Position numbers and translations under genes: made by a program | The notes under the pieces: generated by a model | Database searches by the model: none | What the model was told of the DNA's origin: nothing | What the model saw: the letters and a program-made list of their open reading frames with translations, nothing else | Shown: piece after piece, positions 33,058-45,441 of the stretch | How positions within the stretch are numbered: position 1 is the first letter of the stretch | Layout of the letters: every line of letters starts with the position of its first letter | Assembly (NCBI GenBank): GCA_963281155.1 | Contig: CAUJLY010000002.1 | Location: forward strand, 5,084,001-5,148,000 | Reading direction: 5' to 3' | From: Rhabditophanes sp. KR3021 | Lineage: Eukaryota > Nematoda > Chromadorea > Rhabditida > Alloionematidae | DNA length: 64,000 bases

Positions 33058-34049
33058 TCTCCGGCAAAAGAGATGAGAAACAAGAAATAGATGAGAGTAT
33101 GCTAAAAGAACACATTGTAAAAGATAATAGTATGGAACAACCCGATAAAATAATTAAAAAGAAAGTTGTTGTTGATAATAGTGGTGATAATTTTAAATAT
33201 TGTATGGATCGAGTCAAGGAAGCCGATTATATCAATTATTTGGCTACTTTATTGATGCCAAGAGAGGCTATTCCACACGTTTTCGCCATCCTTGCTTTGA
33301 ATGTTGAATTGGCTACCTTAAGAAATACGATTGCTAGAAATACTGGCACCGCTGATATTAACAAGTTGGCTTTTTGGAAGGATACTATTGATAGTGTATT
33401 TGGAATCAAGAAATGCCCCATTCCGAGGCAACCAACTGCTCAAGCTTTGAAGCAATTTCTGAAGTCTGAAACTACGATTGAATATTTGCACGACATGATT
33501 ACTGCTAGACAAAAAACTCTTGGAGATCGGCCTTTCAAAACAATGGCTGATTTAGAAGATTATGGTGCTAAGACAAATGGAAGTGTTATCAAAATCATGT
33601 GCGAAGGCTTAAATGAGTATGATAGGAAACTATCCGAGAATTCCATCAATGCAGCTGATAGCATGGGCAAAGCAGTAACAATAGTAAATCACATTCGCAG
33701 TATTGTACCATTGCTTAAAAGAGGAATTGTCTTGTTACCACAAGATATTATGACTTTGAATGAGTATAGTGGCGATAAGCTGTATAATGGCAAAGAAATC
33801 GACAAGGCCTGTCTAGTTGTAAGGGAGTTGTCTCGAGTTGCGGAATTCCATCTTCGTGAAGCAAGACAAGTGAAAGATTTTGTACACCAAAAACAACGAC
33901 TAGCTTTCCTTGGAGCTTCTCTTGCCTGTGATTATCATCTTGAAGGCTTGAAGAAAAACAATTTCATGTTCAACTATGGCGAACTTCAGAAGAATGATCC
34001 TTTTGTGGCTATGAAGTTGGCTAAAATGCGACTTTTCCGATCTTATTAA
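32970..34049 (+). CDS. NDUFAF6: NDUFAF6, mitochondrial complex I assembly factor
   Basis: 359 residues in one exon from the first ATG, which follows an in-frame TAA. The squalene/phytoene-synthase-like domain spans about 75-355, with FKYCMDRVKEADYINYLATLLMP, VFAILALNVELATL, QFWKDTID-like and LPQDIMTL matching NDUFAF6. Catalytic Asp-rich motifs of true synthases are absent, as in the family. The N-terminal 34 residues contain seven Lys/Arg and no acidic residue, which fits a mitochondrial presequence. They are encoded by DNA that is also the EMC5 C-terminus, in a different frame. If the protein instead started at Met44 (33099) it would lack a presequence. Translation would need a separate or trans-spliced message; the site is not certain. 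Confidence 0.85.
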   Translation: MGFIGKCSIFLQFRAQRQSLSSIYCPRRLVSGKRDEKQEIDESMLKEHIVKDNSMEQPDKIIKKKVVVDNSGDNFKYCMDRVKEADYINYLATLLMPREAIPHVFAILALNVELATLRNTIARNTGTADINKLAFWKDTIDSVFGIKKCPIPRQPTAQALKQFLKSETTIEYLHDMITARQKTLGDRPFKTMADLEDYGAKTNGSVIKIMCEGLNEYDRKLSENSINAADSMGKAVTIVNHIRSIVPLLKRGIVLLPQDIMTLNEYSGDKLYNGKEIDKACLVVRELSRVAEFHLREARQVKDFVHQKQRLAFLGASLACDYHLEGLKKNNFMFNYGELQKNDPFVAMKLAKMRLFRSY

Positions 34050-34744
34050 GGCAACGACTTTCAGTAGATTATTTTTAGGTGTAGTTCTATAATGTTTTTT
34101 AAAATAATGTGTTCTTTTAATGTATTGTTATCTATCTTTGTGTTTTAATAATAAAATGGTAATTTTTGGAAGTGTACATATTATTATTATTGTATTATTG
34201 CCAATCAAAGTGTTTTTTGCATTTTAACAAACATTCACTTTAAACTTTTTCTGGCGAATGTAAACAGAAGTGATCATTTAATGTCATAAACTACATTTAC
34301 AAAGATGGCGATGATAAGAGCAAAATTATAGATGATGTTAATATCTCACGTAAAACAAGTTCAAACTTTAGCATTTGGCATGAGTAATGATTGATATCAC
34401 TACATAAAGTTAGCTTGCATGGAGTATAATGGTATGAGTTGACTATCTACCAAAACTACTCTTAGCGCGTAAATCTGTCAGCCTCCCTAATTATTGCAAC
34501 TAGTCTATGATTACTAACTGTAATTGCTTTAAACTATTTCTTGTCCCGTTGATTGAACATTTCATTTTTTGCTGTACACAATTTCATCATTTATCCTCCG
34601 CATTTTATTCTTTCGTTTACAAGCTTTACCTAATTGTATTAATCAGGTTTTGCCAACTTTTAGATTTACTTATTTAATCTCTAGGACACTAATTTCAATT
34701 TGTTCTGAAGATAGTAGCTGCCTAAACCTCTGGAGTACTTGAAA
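34050..34744. other. Intergenic region
   Basis: 695 bases; AATAAA near 34151 fits the NDUFAF6 3' end. The rest is AT-rich with no gene seen and presumably includes the kinesin-like gene promoter. Confidence 0.45.
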
Positions 34745-37597
34745 ATGGATCGGCGAGACAAGCTAAACACTTTCATTGCTATAAGGTAACTTTTAATCAT
34801 CGTTTTTATTTATTTTATCACCTTTTATCATAAATTAAAAGTTGTACGTCCACAAGATTATAATTCAATAACTACTCGAAAGTAGCTGGGCAATGTTTTC
34901 CACACATCCCTATCCCTAGCCATCTGAATAACCTTGTTAACACCCAACATTTAAAAGCAGTATCCATTAACCTTTGTCTCTTGTATTTCTGCAATACCAT
35001 AGCAGAATCATTCTTTGAGGGCTGCCAGCCTTTCTTAGTTGATGACCAATATAGGTTGATTGTAGATTCACAATGTATTCCTGGAGTTACCTTTGTGATT
35101 ATGCAAAGTTCCTCGTTGTGCATGTTTTCCTGCGTCAAGTCGTTCCACCTGCGAATATTAGATAATCTTCGGAGAATGCTTCTTTCGGTGTTTGACAGCT
35201 CTCTTATTCCAGTTACGTCTAGAACCCATGTTTGAGCGGAGTAAGTGATACAGGGTCTAATTAGCATGTTATATATAATAGTTTGATGTCCTCTTCCGTC
35301 TTGAATCTCAAAAGTTTCACTTAGTTTATGGACAGCTAAAATTAAATACGCTTGCTATGTGCGCAAAAGAGAAAAATTTTTAACCATCGTTTATCAGTTT
35401 AATAGCTTGTTTTTATAGAAAGACCGTCAATCCAGCTTTGATCAAGAAAGCAACCAAAACATGCTTGGAAGTTGATAGCGGCAAAAATGGGACCGCAAAG
35501 TACAAGCATTTTAGTGGGATCTGTGAATATGATGAATCGGTGAAAGGTTCCCGATTAGCTCGCGATTCCGTCCTTTTTCACGCGTCTCAACTAGTCGAAG
35601 GATACAACACTGCCATTGTAGTAAATGGATCGAATGGAGCTGGTAAAACTTCCCTTGTTTTTGGAAAGAATGGGGACTTTGAGTCAAGCTTGACAGGCAT
35701 TGCTGCTGAGCGAATCTGGGGAGAATTTGCGACCCTCAAAGCATTCACTGGACAATTGGAGGTTTCAATGATGGAAGTTTCTAGCTCAAAAATAGCTGAC
35801 CTTATATCTGGGGGTCTTTTGAATATTAACTCAACAAAAGAAGGTGCGGAACTACCCGTAGTTGGTCAAACGTGGTGGAGATGCCAGTCATATGAGGACA
35901 TGAAGAAAAAAATTAGTGAAGGTTTGGGAAGGAGAGATGTAGGATTGACTTTTAATAAATCTTACACAAGCAACAAGAATTCAGTTTTCTTGACCTTCCG
36001 AATGATCCTGCTCTCCAACAATGTAACTGTGGTTAACAGGAAATATGGGTCCTTAACGTTTGTGGACTGCGCAGGATTTGACTTTCCGGAAAAAGCTCTC
36101 TCCTCAGGAAACAAAACTAACATTTGTGTGCTGTCTCGGTGCATCGAATGCCTGGGGTCCGACTCAGGAGCAGTGCCACCGTATCGTGAGTCAAAATTTA
36201 CTCAAGTGCTTAAACCTCTCGTTAATGGGAGATCAATTTCGACTTTGATAACGGTCGTTCCTCACGATGGGAGCTCTTTGGGGGTAAAGACTTTATTGGA
36301 TACGGCAGTCATGTTTGGCAAAATAGAATGCTTTGCCAAACCAGTTGTACGGGCTGATGTGGGGCGTTTGCTTGGGGAAAGCAATATTCCCCTTGACAAC
36401 ACTTCTGATCTGGAGCAAAGATCTTATGTTTCATTTATGGTTCCTTTTGAAAATTGGAATCGCCCCAACGCGATTGTGTATGAAAAAATAGAAAGCTTTT
36501 CTAAAGAGTCTGCCGAAGAAGCCCGAAAGCTGGATGGCGGAACAGAAGAGAGCACTTTACATCATTCTGAAACGATGATCATTGAGGAAGAAGTTCTGAA
36601 ACTAAAAGATACCTTAAGAGTTATTGAAAAAAATGAAGAACTACTTGAATGTGAAGATTCTGGGTTAGCAGCATCCATTGTCGACATAGAAAAGAAGAAG
36701 AAAGATGGACACCTAATCTACGTCGAAATGTCTGAGGGCAACAACCGGGAATTGATGACGCTCAATATCAATGGTGAGGATAGTCAGAATGCTTTCATCG
36801 CAGCAGTTGAACGATCTCTTGCCACTCAAAAAATTGCCAACATGGAAGCTTCTATCGTAGATGGGAATTCAAACATGATAGAGTCAACCATCAATACAGA
36901 TTGGGAAAATTCTGCCCAAGAAATCAAAGTTGGAGATGAGATGCTGAACGGGACAGTGACAACGGTATTGAGGAACTTCGGTCACGAAATCTACGACAAC
37001 GATTTGCACAGAGGGAAAACACTAGCAGAGATGTCAAAAATTGAGAGCGAGAATATTTGTGACGAGAAAGTTGAAGAGATAAAGAATGATCTTATTAGCA
37101 AGATCACCGAATCATTTGTTGCTGTATCAAAGGGTCACCGTGATTTGCAAGAAAAAGTTGAAAGAGATTCGGCTGAAAGCGAGAAAGCTATCTCCACTCA
37201 TGATAGAGACATCAAAGAAATCGTTGAAATAGCTGAAGAATTAAAAATGCTCGTTGAGGAAAGAGGCAATCACCTTAAAGAATTAGCCATCATACGTGAT
37301 GTTGGTGGGATCAAACATTCTCTGGCTTCAATTGATGAGCAGGTGGGGAGATTCAGTGAATACGTGCCAGTATTCAAAGAGATGGAAGAATATGTACTTC
37401 CACAACATGTCCCCTTCAAAGAATCCAGACAACCTGATGGTAATGTGGCTTTAGAGTTTACCTCAAAGAGAGACCAATTCGGAACTATCATGGAAGCCAA
37501 GGCTCTTGTTGGCTACGACTATTCCAACAAAGCAACAACTACTGCTCCTGATTCTTCTTTAATTTCCGGAAACAACAACAAAGAAAATGAAACTTAA
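34745..37597 (+). CDS. Divergent kinesin-like protein
   Basis: Exons 34745-34785 and 35419-37597 join in frame to 739 residues. Motor landmarks: P-loop GSNGAGKTS (84-92) in place of the usual GQTGSGKT, a switch-I-like NKSYTSNKNSVFLTF (usual N..SSRSH), switch-II-like LTFVDCAGFD (usual LVDLAGSE) and PYRESKFTQVLKPLVNGRS, typical of kinesin. The motor lacks several normally invariant residues, so ATPase activity is doubtful though the P-loop Gly-Lys-Thr remains. The C-terminal ~380 residues are acidic with coiled-coil stretches (about 540-650) and end in a polar tail. I cannot place it in a kinesin class. Its only intron, 633 nt, is long for this locus and carries a LINE fragment. Confidence 0.75.
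34872..35267 (-). mobile_element. LINE-type retrotransposon remnant (3' end of reverse transcriptase ORF)
   Basis: A 131-codon open stretch, antisense in the kinesin-like gene intron. LIRPCITYSAQTWVL followed by NTERSILRRL and a Trp-rich, basic end is the pattern found after the RT catalytic domain in many LINEs (tYgae.W.l......L...e...LR.i). There is no catalytic FADD box, start or 3' tail, so it is a dead fragment. Confidence 0.65.
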
Positions 37598-37996
37598 ATC
37601 TATTATATACTCTATTTCAATATTTATGTACTAATTTATTAAAAAAATGCCTGTTAATTAGAATAAATTTTTTTGTAAAACTTTGTATTTTTAAATTTCA
37701 AATGCTTTATTGAGGCACACAAATCATCAATATAAGTAGCAAAGAAATAAGCATATAAACATGAAATACATGCAATCTTAAATTCAAATTATGCAACACT
37801 AAAACATCATATGTGTTTTTAAAAAGTTTGGTGAATTATTGCATATATATACCATGATTCACCAAAATTTCGATGAACTATGTATGGCTCGAATAAAATA
37901 TTTCATCGAGAATGATATTACACACGAGATATTATTTAAAATGATGTTACAAACAATTGCATCTAACTATTTATTCAGCTTAAAAATACATGTATA
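37598..37996. other. Convergent intergenic region
   Basis: 399 bases between the ends of the kinesin-like and thiolase genes. AT-rich; no feature beyond likely polyadenylation signals on both strands. Confidence 0.45.
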
Positions 37997-39273
37997 TTAA
38001 ACATTTTCCAACAAAACAGCGATTCCTTGTCCTCCGCCAATGCAAGCAGATCCGACTCCATACTGAACTTGTCTACGTCTCATTTCATATGCCAAATGTC
38101 CGAGAATTCTAGCACCACTAGCAGCCAACGGATGGCCAAGGGCAATAGCTCCTCCTAAATATTAAAAAAAATAAATTAAGGCAAATAAACATGTCACAAC
38201 ATACCGTTTACATTGTAACGATCGGATTCAACTTTCAATTCTCTTTGAACGGCAAGGGCCTGGGCTGCGAAGGCTTCATTTACTTCGATCAAGTCAATTT
38301 TGTCGAGACTAAGATTTGTCTTCTTGAGGAGGCCTTGAATTGCTGTGACTGGGCCGATTCCCATAATTGTTGGGTCGCAACCAACAACATGCCATCCAAC
38401 AACACGAACCAAAGGTTGGAACTTCAAATTCTTGACAGCATCTTCTGAAGCCAATATCAAAGCAGCAGCTCCGTCTGAAATCCCCGAAGCATTTCCTGCC
38501 GTAACAAGACCGTCCTTTTGGAAGACAGACTTTAGACTTGCCAACTTTTCAATAGAAGTTTGCCTCGGGTGCTCATCAACTTCAAAAACAACCTCCCCTT
38601 TCTTTCCTTTAATTGTTATAGGAGCAATTTCCTTCTTGAAATAGCCAGCATTCTGAGCAAGTGACCAACGAGTTTGTGATCTATGAGCAAATTGATCAAC
38701 TTCATCACGTGTCAACTTGTACATAGCTCCCAACTTTTCAGCAGTCAGACCCATTGAGATTTTGGCATATTGGTCAGTCACGGCAGCCCATAGAGTATCT
38801 TCAAATTCGATTGGCTTTCCAAGTGTAGTTCCAAAACGGGTGTCGCGAACAACATAAGGCGACTGAGACATTGATTCAGTCCCTCCAACAAGAACCACAT
38901 TTGAGTCCCCAGCCAAAATTTGAAGAGAACCATCGATAGCAGCTTGGAAACCGGAACCACAAAGTCTATTGATAGTGTAAGCTGGCTTTTCTTGAGGAAC
39001 TCCAACTTTAAGGCCTACGTGACGAGCGAGGTAAGGTCCACACTTTGAAGTTGCTTGGACATTTCCGAAGACTACATGATCTATGTGCTCAGGTTTGATT
39101 GATGCAGATTTAAGAGCGGCTCCTGCCGCGATTGCTGCCAACTCAGTTCCGGAATGATTCTTGAGTGAGCCTCCGAAAGATCCAAACGCGGTTCTTTTCA
39201 TTCCGCAAATAAAAATACCTAAATAGAATGATTATATGGTTAGCTAAAAGCCAAACAAACCTTTTCCACTCAT
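37997..39273 (-). CDS. ACAA2: Mitochondrial 3-ketoacyl-CoA thiolase
   Basis: Three exons, 39273-39261, 39218-38205 and 38154-37997, give 394 residues (human ACAA2 397). The first exon encodes only four codons plus one base. Active-site elements are complete: NRLCGSGFQ with the acyl-accepting Cys, [21 protein letters not shown] with the catalytic His, and SACIGGGQG with the second Cys. The enzyme cleaves 3-ketoacyl-CoA with CoA in the last step of fatty acid beta-oxidation. As in ACAA2, the N-terminus is not a long presequence and there is no peroxisomal C-terminal SKL; a matrix location by uncleaved signal is likely. Introns are 42 and 50 nt. Confidence 0.95.
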
Positions 39274-39917
39274 AATTCAATTTAGCAAGATTAATTTGTA
39301 TAAATCAAGTGATCCAATAAATACCACTACTTGATGATATCTAAAAAACAACACCAAGTTAACAAGACCGAGAAAAACAGTGGAAGGTCGTTCATTCTAG
39401 CCGTTATCTTATTATGACATCACATCGTACCAGAAACATTCATATTTTTAAGAGCTGTTTTTTGGTGCGTAGTTCGTAGTACATTTATTACTACAATTAT
39501 GACATTTACAAGGTGATACTCAATTTTTGGAGTGTAATCATTTTATTTGCCCTTCTTGATGTTTATTTTCATCACACTTTTTTATCTGGTACAAAAAGTA
39601 TAAGCATGCAATAATATACATATAGTATTGGAAACCAATTGGAAGACTGTTTTAGGTCAAACTTTATGTCCTTTAAAAGCATAAAAATAATATCAAATAC
39701 ATTAGTTAAATCAAATTTGTGGTTTTGTCAACGTGTAACTACCAATAACTAGTCTTTGATTTTGTCTTTTCGATTACTCTTCTTTTTGTCACCTTCCGTT
39801 ATCAATGTGAATTTTAATTTTTGTATACTTTATAAATAGACATCCTTTTCGTCAGTTTGTTGTATTATTAGTATCGTGATATGGTTTATTGGACTTATTA
39901 TTCTATTTTTGTAGGCA
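39274..39917. other. Divergent intergenic region (thiolase / TRAPPC8)
   Basis: 644 AT-rich bases between head-to-head genes. An acceptor-like TTTTTGTAG ends at 39914, three bases before the TRAPPC8 ATG. No gene seen. Confidence 0.5.
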
Positions 39918-42900
39918 ATGTCAGATGAATTCAGGCCATGCATTGCTCTACTAAATTCAGCGGGTGTTTACGATGTTTGCGGGAAGAATAATTTAAATTT
40001 TGCCGACATGCTTATGCCGTATTGCGGTATTTATGGGAAGGCAACAACAACTGTTAGAGATCCTAATAATATTGCTGTCACCAAGAAAATTAGTTACGAT
40101 GTGAGGGATATCACGAGAGACGGCTTCTTCCTGTCGCTGACGGTACTTCCGTCTGTCCTTTACCAATCCGTCTTGTCTAGTGGTTCTGGAGATGCCGAGG
40201 AGTCAACCAATGCTTTCATCAGAGCTCTCAATACTTTTCAAGAGTCGGATGAACACGAGTTTCTGCGGTCTTACTTGGCGTGTATCTTTGCGGTCTCTGC
40301 ACACGAATCTTCTCCAATGGTTGAATTGGCTAAACTGGTGGGGCAACAACATAATTCGCAGCATTCCATTCCAGACAAAGGAGATAATTTAGTTGTGCCT
40401 GGTCATTGTGCCCCTCCAAAGTGGTTTATGAACAATATCCTCAAGTTTTATATCCTAATTCAAGACATTTCTTTAGACGAAGATAAAAATATTGACGGGA
40501 TCTTCAAGCAAATGGTAACAACATACGGGCAGAACAACTGCCATCTTCTGAAAATCAACTCAGCTAAAGAAGCTTTGAATTTGCCGGATGTGTGGAGTCA
40601 AATGGTAGATTCGAGGGACGATTTGGTGGATAAAGGATTGACCTTGGCAAGAAAGAAGTTAAGCGAAGCACCTCCAGTTAGTGTTAAATTGCCTGCTTCA
40701 AGAACAGGTTCTATCTCTTCGTTGTCAACAGTCTCGGTCACTTCTTCTTCAGCTAATCAAAGGAATGGTGGAGATGACTACTTGGCATATCTTTCAGCTA
40801 CAAGTGTGGCAAACAGTAATATGGCAAATCATGCACCCGTGGCCCGTGAAAAAGTGTTTAGAGGTTGTTGGTTGGATAGCAGTGACAGGGATCGCCTTAG
40901 CATTTTGATGACCGATTTCTCTCAAAACGCCCTGGTGCCTTTTGTAGAAAGACAACTGAAAGTTTTGAATGATGGGTGGGTCAACAGAAAATCTATCTTG
41001 CCAAAATCATTCTCACTCGGAATGAAGAAAATCTTTTCGCAAAGCTCAATGTCTAATGTTGGTAATTCTAAGACCAACTATACACAGGAATGTGGTGAAT
41101 TCCAATCCAGAAGGTTAGCTGATTTGTGTGTTTTGTTCGGACTGTATTCATACGGTCTTCAAGTTTATCAATCATTGAAAAAAGACTTTGAAAACGATGG
41201 GTCATGGTTGCATTATGCCGGTGTTATTGAAATGGCAGCCATTTGCTTGTCTTTGTCGAATTCCAAAGAATACCCTAAGCATTATATGGATAAGGCCCTG
41301 GAGCATTACACGAAAACATGTCACAAGCCGATACTTGCAATTAGAGCTGGCCTTGAAAGCTACAATATTTTGTGCAAGTTCAATTCGCATGAGGATGCAG
41401 CAAATCAGATGATTGAATTAGCTAAGCATCCATTTGAAAACGACTTGTTTGCTGCCATTTTGAATGAAAGAGCTGCCTTTGCTTTTCAAAAAGCTAGGAT
41501 GTTTAGAAAGATGGCGTTTCAGTATGTCTTGACTGGCTACAGATTTAACAAATGTGGCCTGAAGGAAATCTCACTAAGTTGTTATATTAAATCATGGCCA
41601 GATATGCAAGGAAAGAAATGGAAGTTTGCTGATGACCATATTTTACATATGATGGCTGCGGGGTGTACTCAGCCAGATCTGGCCATAGAATGTGGAAGTA
41701 AATTGTTAAGAGAGGGAAGTGAAAAGAACGAAGAAGAACAAGGAAAAGTCCTAGAAGATTTCCTAAATCTGTTGATTAAGCATAACGTGGAGATGCCGAA
41801 ATTTGAGTTTGTTAAAGTTGAGACAAATGACATTAAGGTTGTGTATGGAAACTTGCCGGAGAAATGCGACGAGGTTTATGAAGATCATGCTGAATTAGAT
41901 TCCAACAAAGCTCAAGTCGGGTGGTATGAACTGGAGAGAGCTGCTTTCCACACAACTTTCGGTATGAGTTGTAACTTTAAGAAGATTGGTGTTATGAGTG
42001 ACAAGACTACTGAAAATGGCAAAACTGTCAAAGAGGTTCCGTCCAATGAAAAATGTAGATATTACATTACTTTGCTCAATCCATTGACAATGCCTTTGTG
42101 TCTGAGGAATGTCAAATTAGGGTATGGCAATATCCTTCTAACAAATGATCAAGAAGGTTCAGAGACAAATTTCGTGGAGGAAAAGGTGATTGAAGAAATC
42201 ACTTTGGGACCAGCTCAAGGCTACAATTCATCCTCGTCCCAAATCGAACTTTATTTCATTCCTGGGGCAAATGTTAAAGAAGTTCACGTAGATTGCTTGA
42301 TGTTCGATGTTTCTCTCCATAATTTATCTGTTCGTGGGTACATTCAATTGGAAGTGAAAGGAAAGAGATTGAACAAAAATTTGGAGAATAGGACTTCCAA
42401 AATGTATAAGGAAGACAAAAGATTATCTGTGAAAGTTGCCTCAACATCAGCTCCTCTTATGAACCTGAAATTATTCAAAACTAATACTAATTCCAACAAC
42501 ATCACAGCATATTGCGATCAAATTTTCCAAATTAATACTCAAATGGAAAATATTGGACTGGTTGATATCGACAAAGTAGTCATAACCACGGATCATCCTC
42601 AACTAGTATCTGTTTCCGAACAAGACAACGACAAGTGGAGATTATGCAAATCACATCTGTTTTCTGTAAATGAGCATGTATTGGTACATGAAGTGTCCGG
42701 TGAAGGCTCCACGATAAGCTCGAATTGTATGAAAAAATTGCAATTCTCTTTCAAAGCACCCTCGATTCCTGTTACGAACAAGCCAGTCAACTTAATCGTT
42801 TATTACAAGGGGACTAACAATGTCGCTAGGTTAAAGAGATTCCAAGTGACTTTCACTACGACTCATCTGTTAAAAACAAAAACAAGGTTAATTGATCCTT

Positions 42901-44221
42901 ATGTTGGTTTGTGCTCGGTTGATTTAAAGAACGTTTCCGATATCAAGCAGTCCGTCTTGATTAAAATTGAGGTAATGCGAATGATCACGTCGTTTAAATG
43001 GTCGCCTGTATTGAAGATGAATACAAATGGTCAGATTGTACCCGCGAACGAAAGTATCGAATATAATTTGGGAACGAATTGCAAATTACTGCCAGTGTCG
43101 AGCAGACAAATTACTATTGATAATGATCAAGGTGATTCTTTTCCATTTTACCTTTCATTTGTAGGGGAAGATGACAAGAGTTTCCAGGAAAATTGGTGGT
43201 TAACTCAGCCCTTGCCGGAAGTTCCAACCTTTAGCAATCATCTGCCTAGATCTACCTTTATCACACCAACCCAAAAAGACGTTTACTCTTTTATCCACCC
43301 AAAACTATTTCAAGGTCTTGATTTTATCAATTATTTCGGTCATTTAAACATCTTTTTGCTGTGGAAAGCGTCGATTTTCAACTCAAATGGATCGTATGAA
43401 ACAATCTTCGGGGAGTCATGTTTATTGAATCCTTACCTTCAGCACAACCCTACTCCAACCGCGATTCAAGAAGCGTATCTACCACCCCAACTTTCACAAC
43501 ACCGCCTCCCCAACAGTCTCCCCCAACTTTTGTTTGTTCCCAGTCAGACCGATTCTACCCAACTAAAACAAGCAATAACCGAAGATCAATGTTTGAACGC
43601 GACAGAGATGAAATCAATTGACTTGTGGACTAACCCTGTCTCTATAGATGATGATTCTCATAACTTGGAGGTGACAGAAGTGGTTGCTGCCCTTAAAATT
43701 GATGTTTATTTTAATGGTTCCGAACTTCAACATAATTTTAATTTAGAAAGGTATGTTTTTTGTTATTAAGAGCTAAAGATCAATTATTCGTTCATTTTAG
43801 AATATGTACTATTCCAGTCAATATTAAACTTATTAATTATGATAGGAAGGAAAGACCTATTAGTGTGGTGGTTGTTTGTAGTTCGGCTGTGCCTAAGATC
43901 AATTCATTGTTCGAAAGGCATGGTCAACCTTTGATACAAAACAATACTATTGGGACAAACTGTCATTTAATATCGAGTTTGTCGAGGTTGAAAAAAACTA
44001 TTAAATACAACCAGACCGAGATTGTTACACTACAACTAAAGACGGCATTGCCCTCTGTATTTGACACATCTTGTTTTACAATTACTGTTGGATACTTGGA
44101 CTCGCCTAATTTAGTTCAGTTAAAGATACCACCGACTCACATTAGTGTTTTTGATGTTTCTGTCCAAACACCTGTTATATCACCAAATGGTTCTAGATGT
44201 AGTTCGGTGCCTGTTATGTAG
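39918..44221 (+). CDS. TRAPPC8: TRAPPC8 (Trs85), TRAPP III complex subunit
   Basis: Exons 39918-43750 and 43801-44221, in frame to 1417 residues (human 1435). Family blocks: PPKWFMNNILKFYILIQDIS (about 165), HLLKINS, then the helical-repeat middle with LADLCVLFGLYSYGLQVYQSLKKDF, AEDH-like WKFADDHILHMMA, and an Ig-like beta-rich C-terminal half. TRAPPC8 directs the TRAPP III form, acting on Rab1 in early secretion and autophagy. The ~50 residues at about 1165-1215 are Pro/Gln-rich and variable. It leads a same-strand row with V-ATPase G (189 bases on) and UBL5 (338 bases further), a possible operon. Confidence 0.93.
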
Positions 44222-44410
44222 GTATTCAAAGACGCACAAATGCAAGTATTAGTGCCTTACATTAATTTATTATATCTATATTTATCCAATAATATAACTT
44301 TATTGCCTATAATTGTATAATTTTCATTTATTCGTTTGATCGAATCATTATCTGATATTTATTATTGTTGCGATTAATGTTTGTTATTTATTTAAGTTAG
44401 ATTATTCAAA

Positions 44411-44841
44411 ATGGCTTCCCAAACCGCTGGAATTCAACAATTGTTGGCTGCTGAAAAAAGAGCAGGAGAAAAGATCAATGACGCTCGTAAACGCAAGGCC
44501 CAAAGATTGAAGCAAGCTAAGCAAGAAGCTCAAACCGAAATTGACCAAATCAAGAAGGTAATAAAATTGAATCTAATTGGTTAGAGTAATATAACGTATT
44601 TTAGGAGCAAGAATCCAAATTCAAGGACTTCGAAAGACAATTCTTCGGATCCAAAGAATCTGACAAGGAAAAGATTCAACAAAACACACAACACACCTTG
44701 GGACAATTAGAACAATCCGTTAATGCTAACAAGCAACAAGTCATTGTTCGTATCCTCCAACTTACTTGCGACATCCACCCCGAACTCCACAAAAATCTTC
44801 TCCTCCAAAAGGAACATGAAGCCCTCGAAGCCTCTAATTAA
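44411..44841 (+). CDS. ATP6V1G: V-type proton ATPase subunit G
   Basis: Two exons, 44411-44557 and 44605-44841, encode 127 residues. The start [21 protein letters not shown] and the following Lys/Arg/Gln helix ([16 protein letters not shown]) are diagnostic. Subunit G pairs with E in the peripheral stalk of the V1 sector. Codon choice shifts to C-ending codons in exon 2 (ATC, CTC, AAC), as expected for a highly expressed gene. An acceptor-like TTAAGTTAG ends at 44400, ten bases before the ATG. The intron is 47 nt. Confidence 0.95.
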
Positions 44842-45179
44842 GTGTTTGTCTATACTATGGAATTCTATATTAAAAACAAAATGATTAACTTTTTTATATA
44901 AATGATTATAAAAGAATTATGTATTAAGTTCACTTCTACAAATGTAACATAGACAGATGGTTAAATAAAATGATTTTTGTAACTATTTGTTTTTTCTTTG
45001 ATTTCAATTATATATTGTATTTGCCAATTTATGCATACTACTTTACATGTTGTATTTTGATTGTTGATTTTTACTTTGCTTTTTGTGGTCGGTGGGTCTT
45101 AAAAGGAAGTTTTTTGTAAAAAGTCTCTTCTTCGTTGGGTTGACATAGTTTGTTATTTGCATTTTTGTCATTCTATAAA

Positions 45180-45441
45180 ATGATTGAAATTACAGTTAAT
45201 GATCGTTTGGGAAAGAAAGTCCGTGTGAAGTGTAATGTCACAGACACCATTGGAGATCTTAAGAAATTAATAGCTGCTCAAACCGGAACCAGGTAATTGT
45301 TCGTTAGTTTGGGCTTAACTCATCTTTTTTAGACCCGATAAACTCCAATTGAAGAAATCCACTGTCATCTACAAGGATCATATAACACTTTTTGATTATG
45401 AAATTAATGATGGCTTCAACTTTGAATTGTATTACTCTTAA
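45180..45441 (+). CDS. UBL5: Ubiquitin-like protein 5 (UBL5/HUB1)
   Basis: Two exons, 45180-45292 and 45333-45441 (40-nt intron), give exactly 73 residues, the invariant family length. [19 protein letters not shown] and [18 protein letters not shown] are near-identical to UBL5 in other animals, and it ends in the double Tyr (LYYS) rather than a diglycine. UBL5 binds spliceosome proteins non-covalently, affecting splice-site choice, and in C. elegans also serves in the mitochondrial unfolded protein response. Confidence 0.97.

Noticed and set aside
43418..43621. Ser/Pro/Gln-rich frame inside TRAPPC8
   Set aside because: The TRAPPC8 frame is open through this part and joins conserved sequence on both sides.
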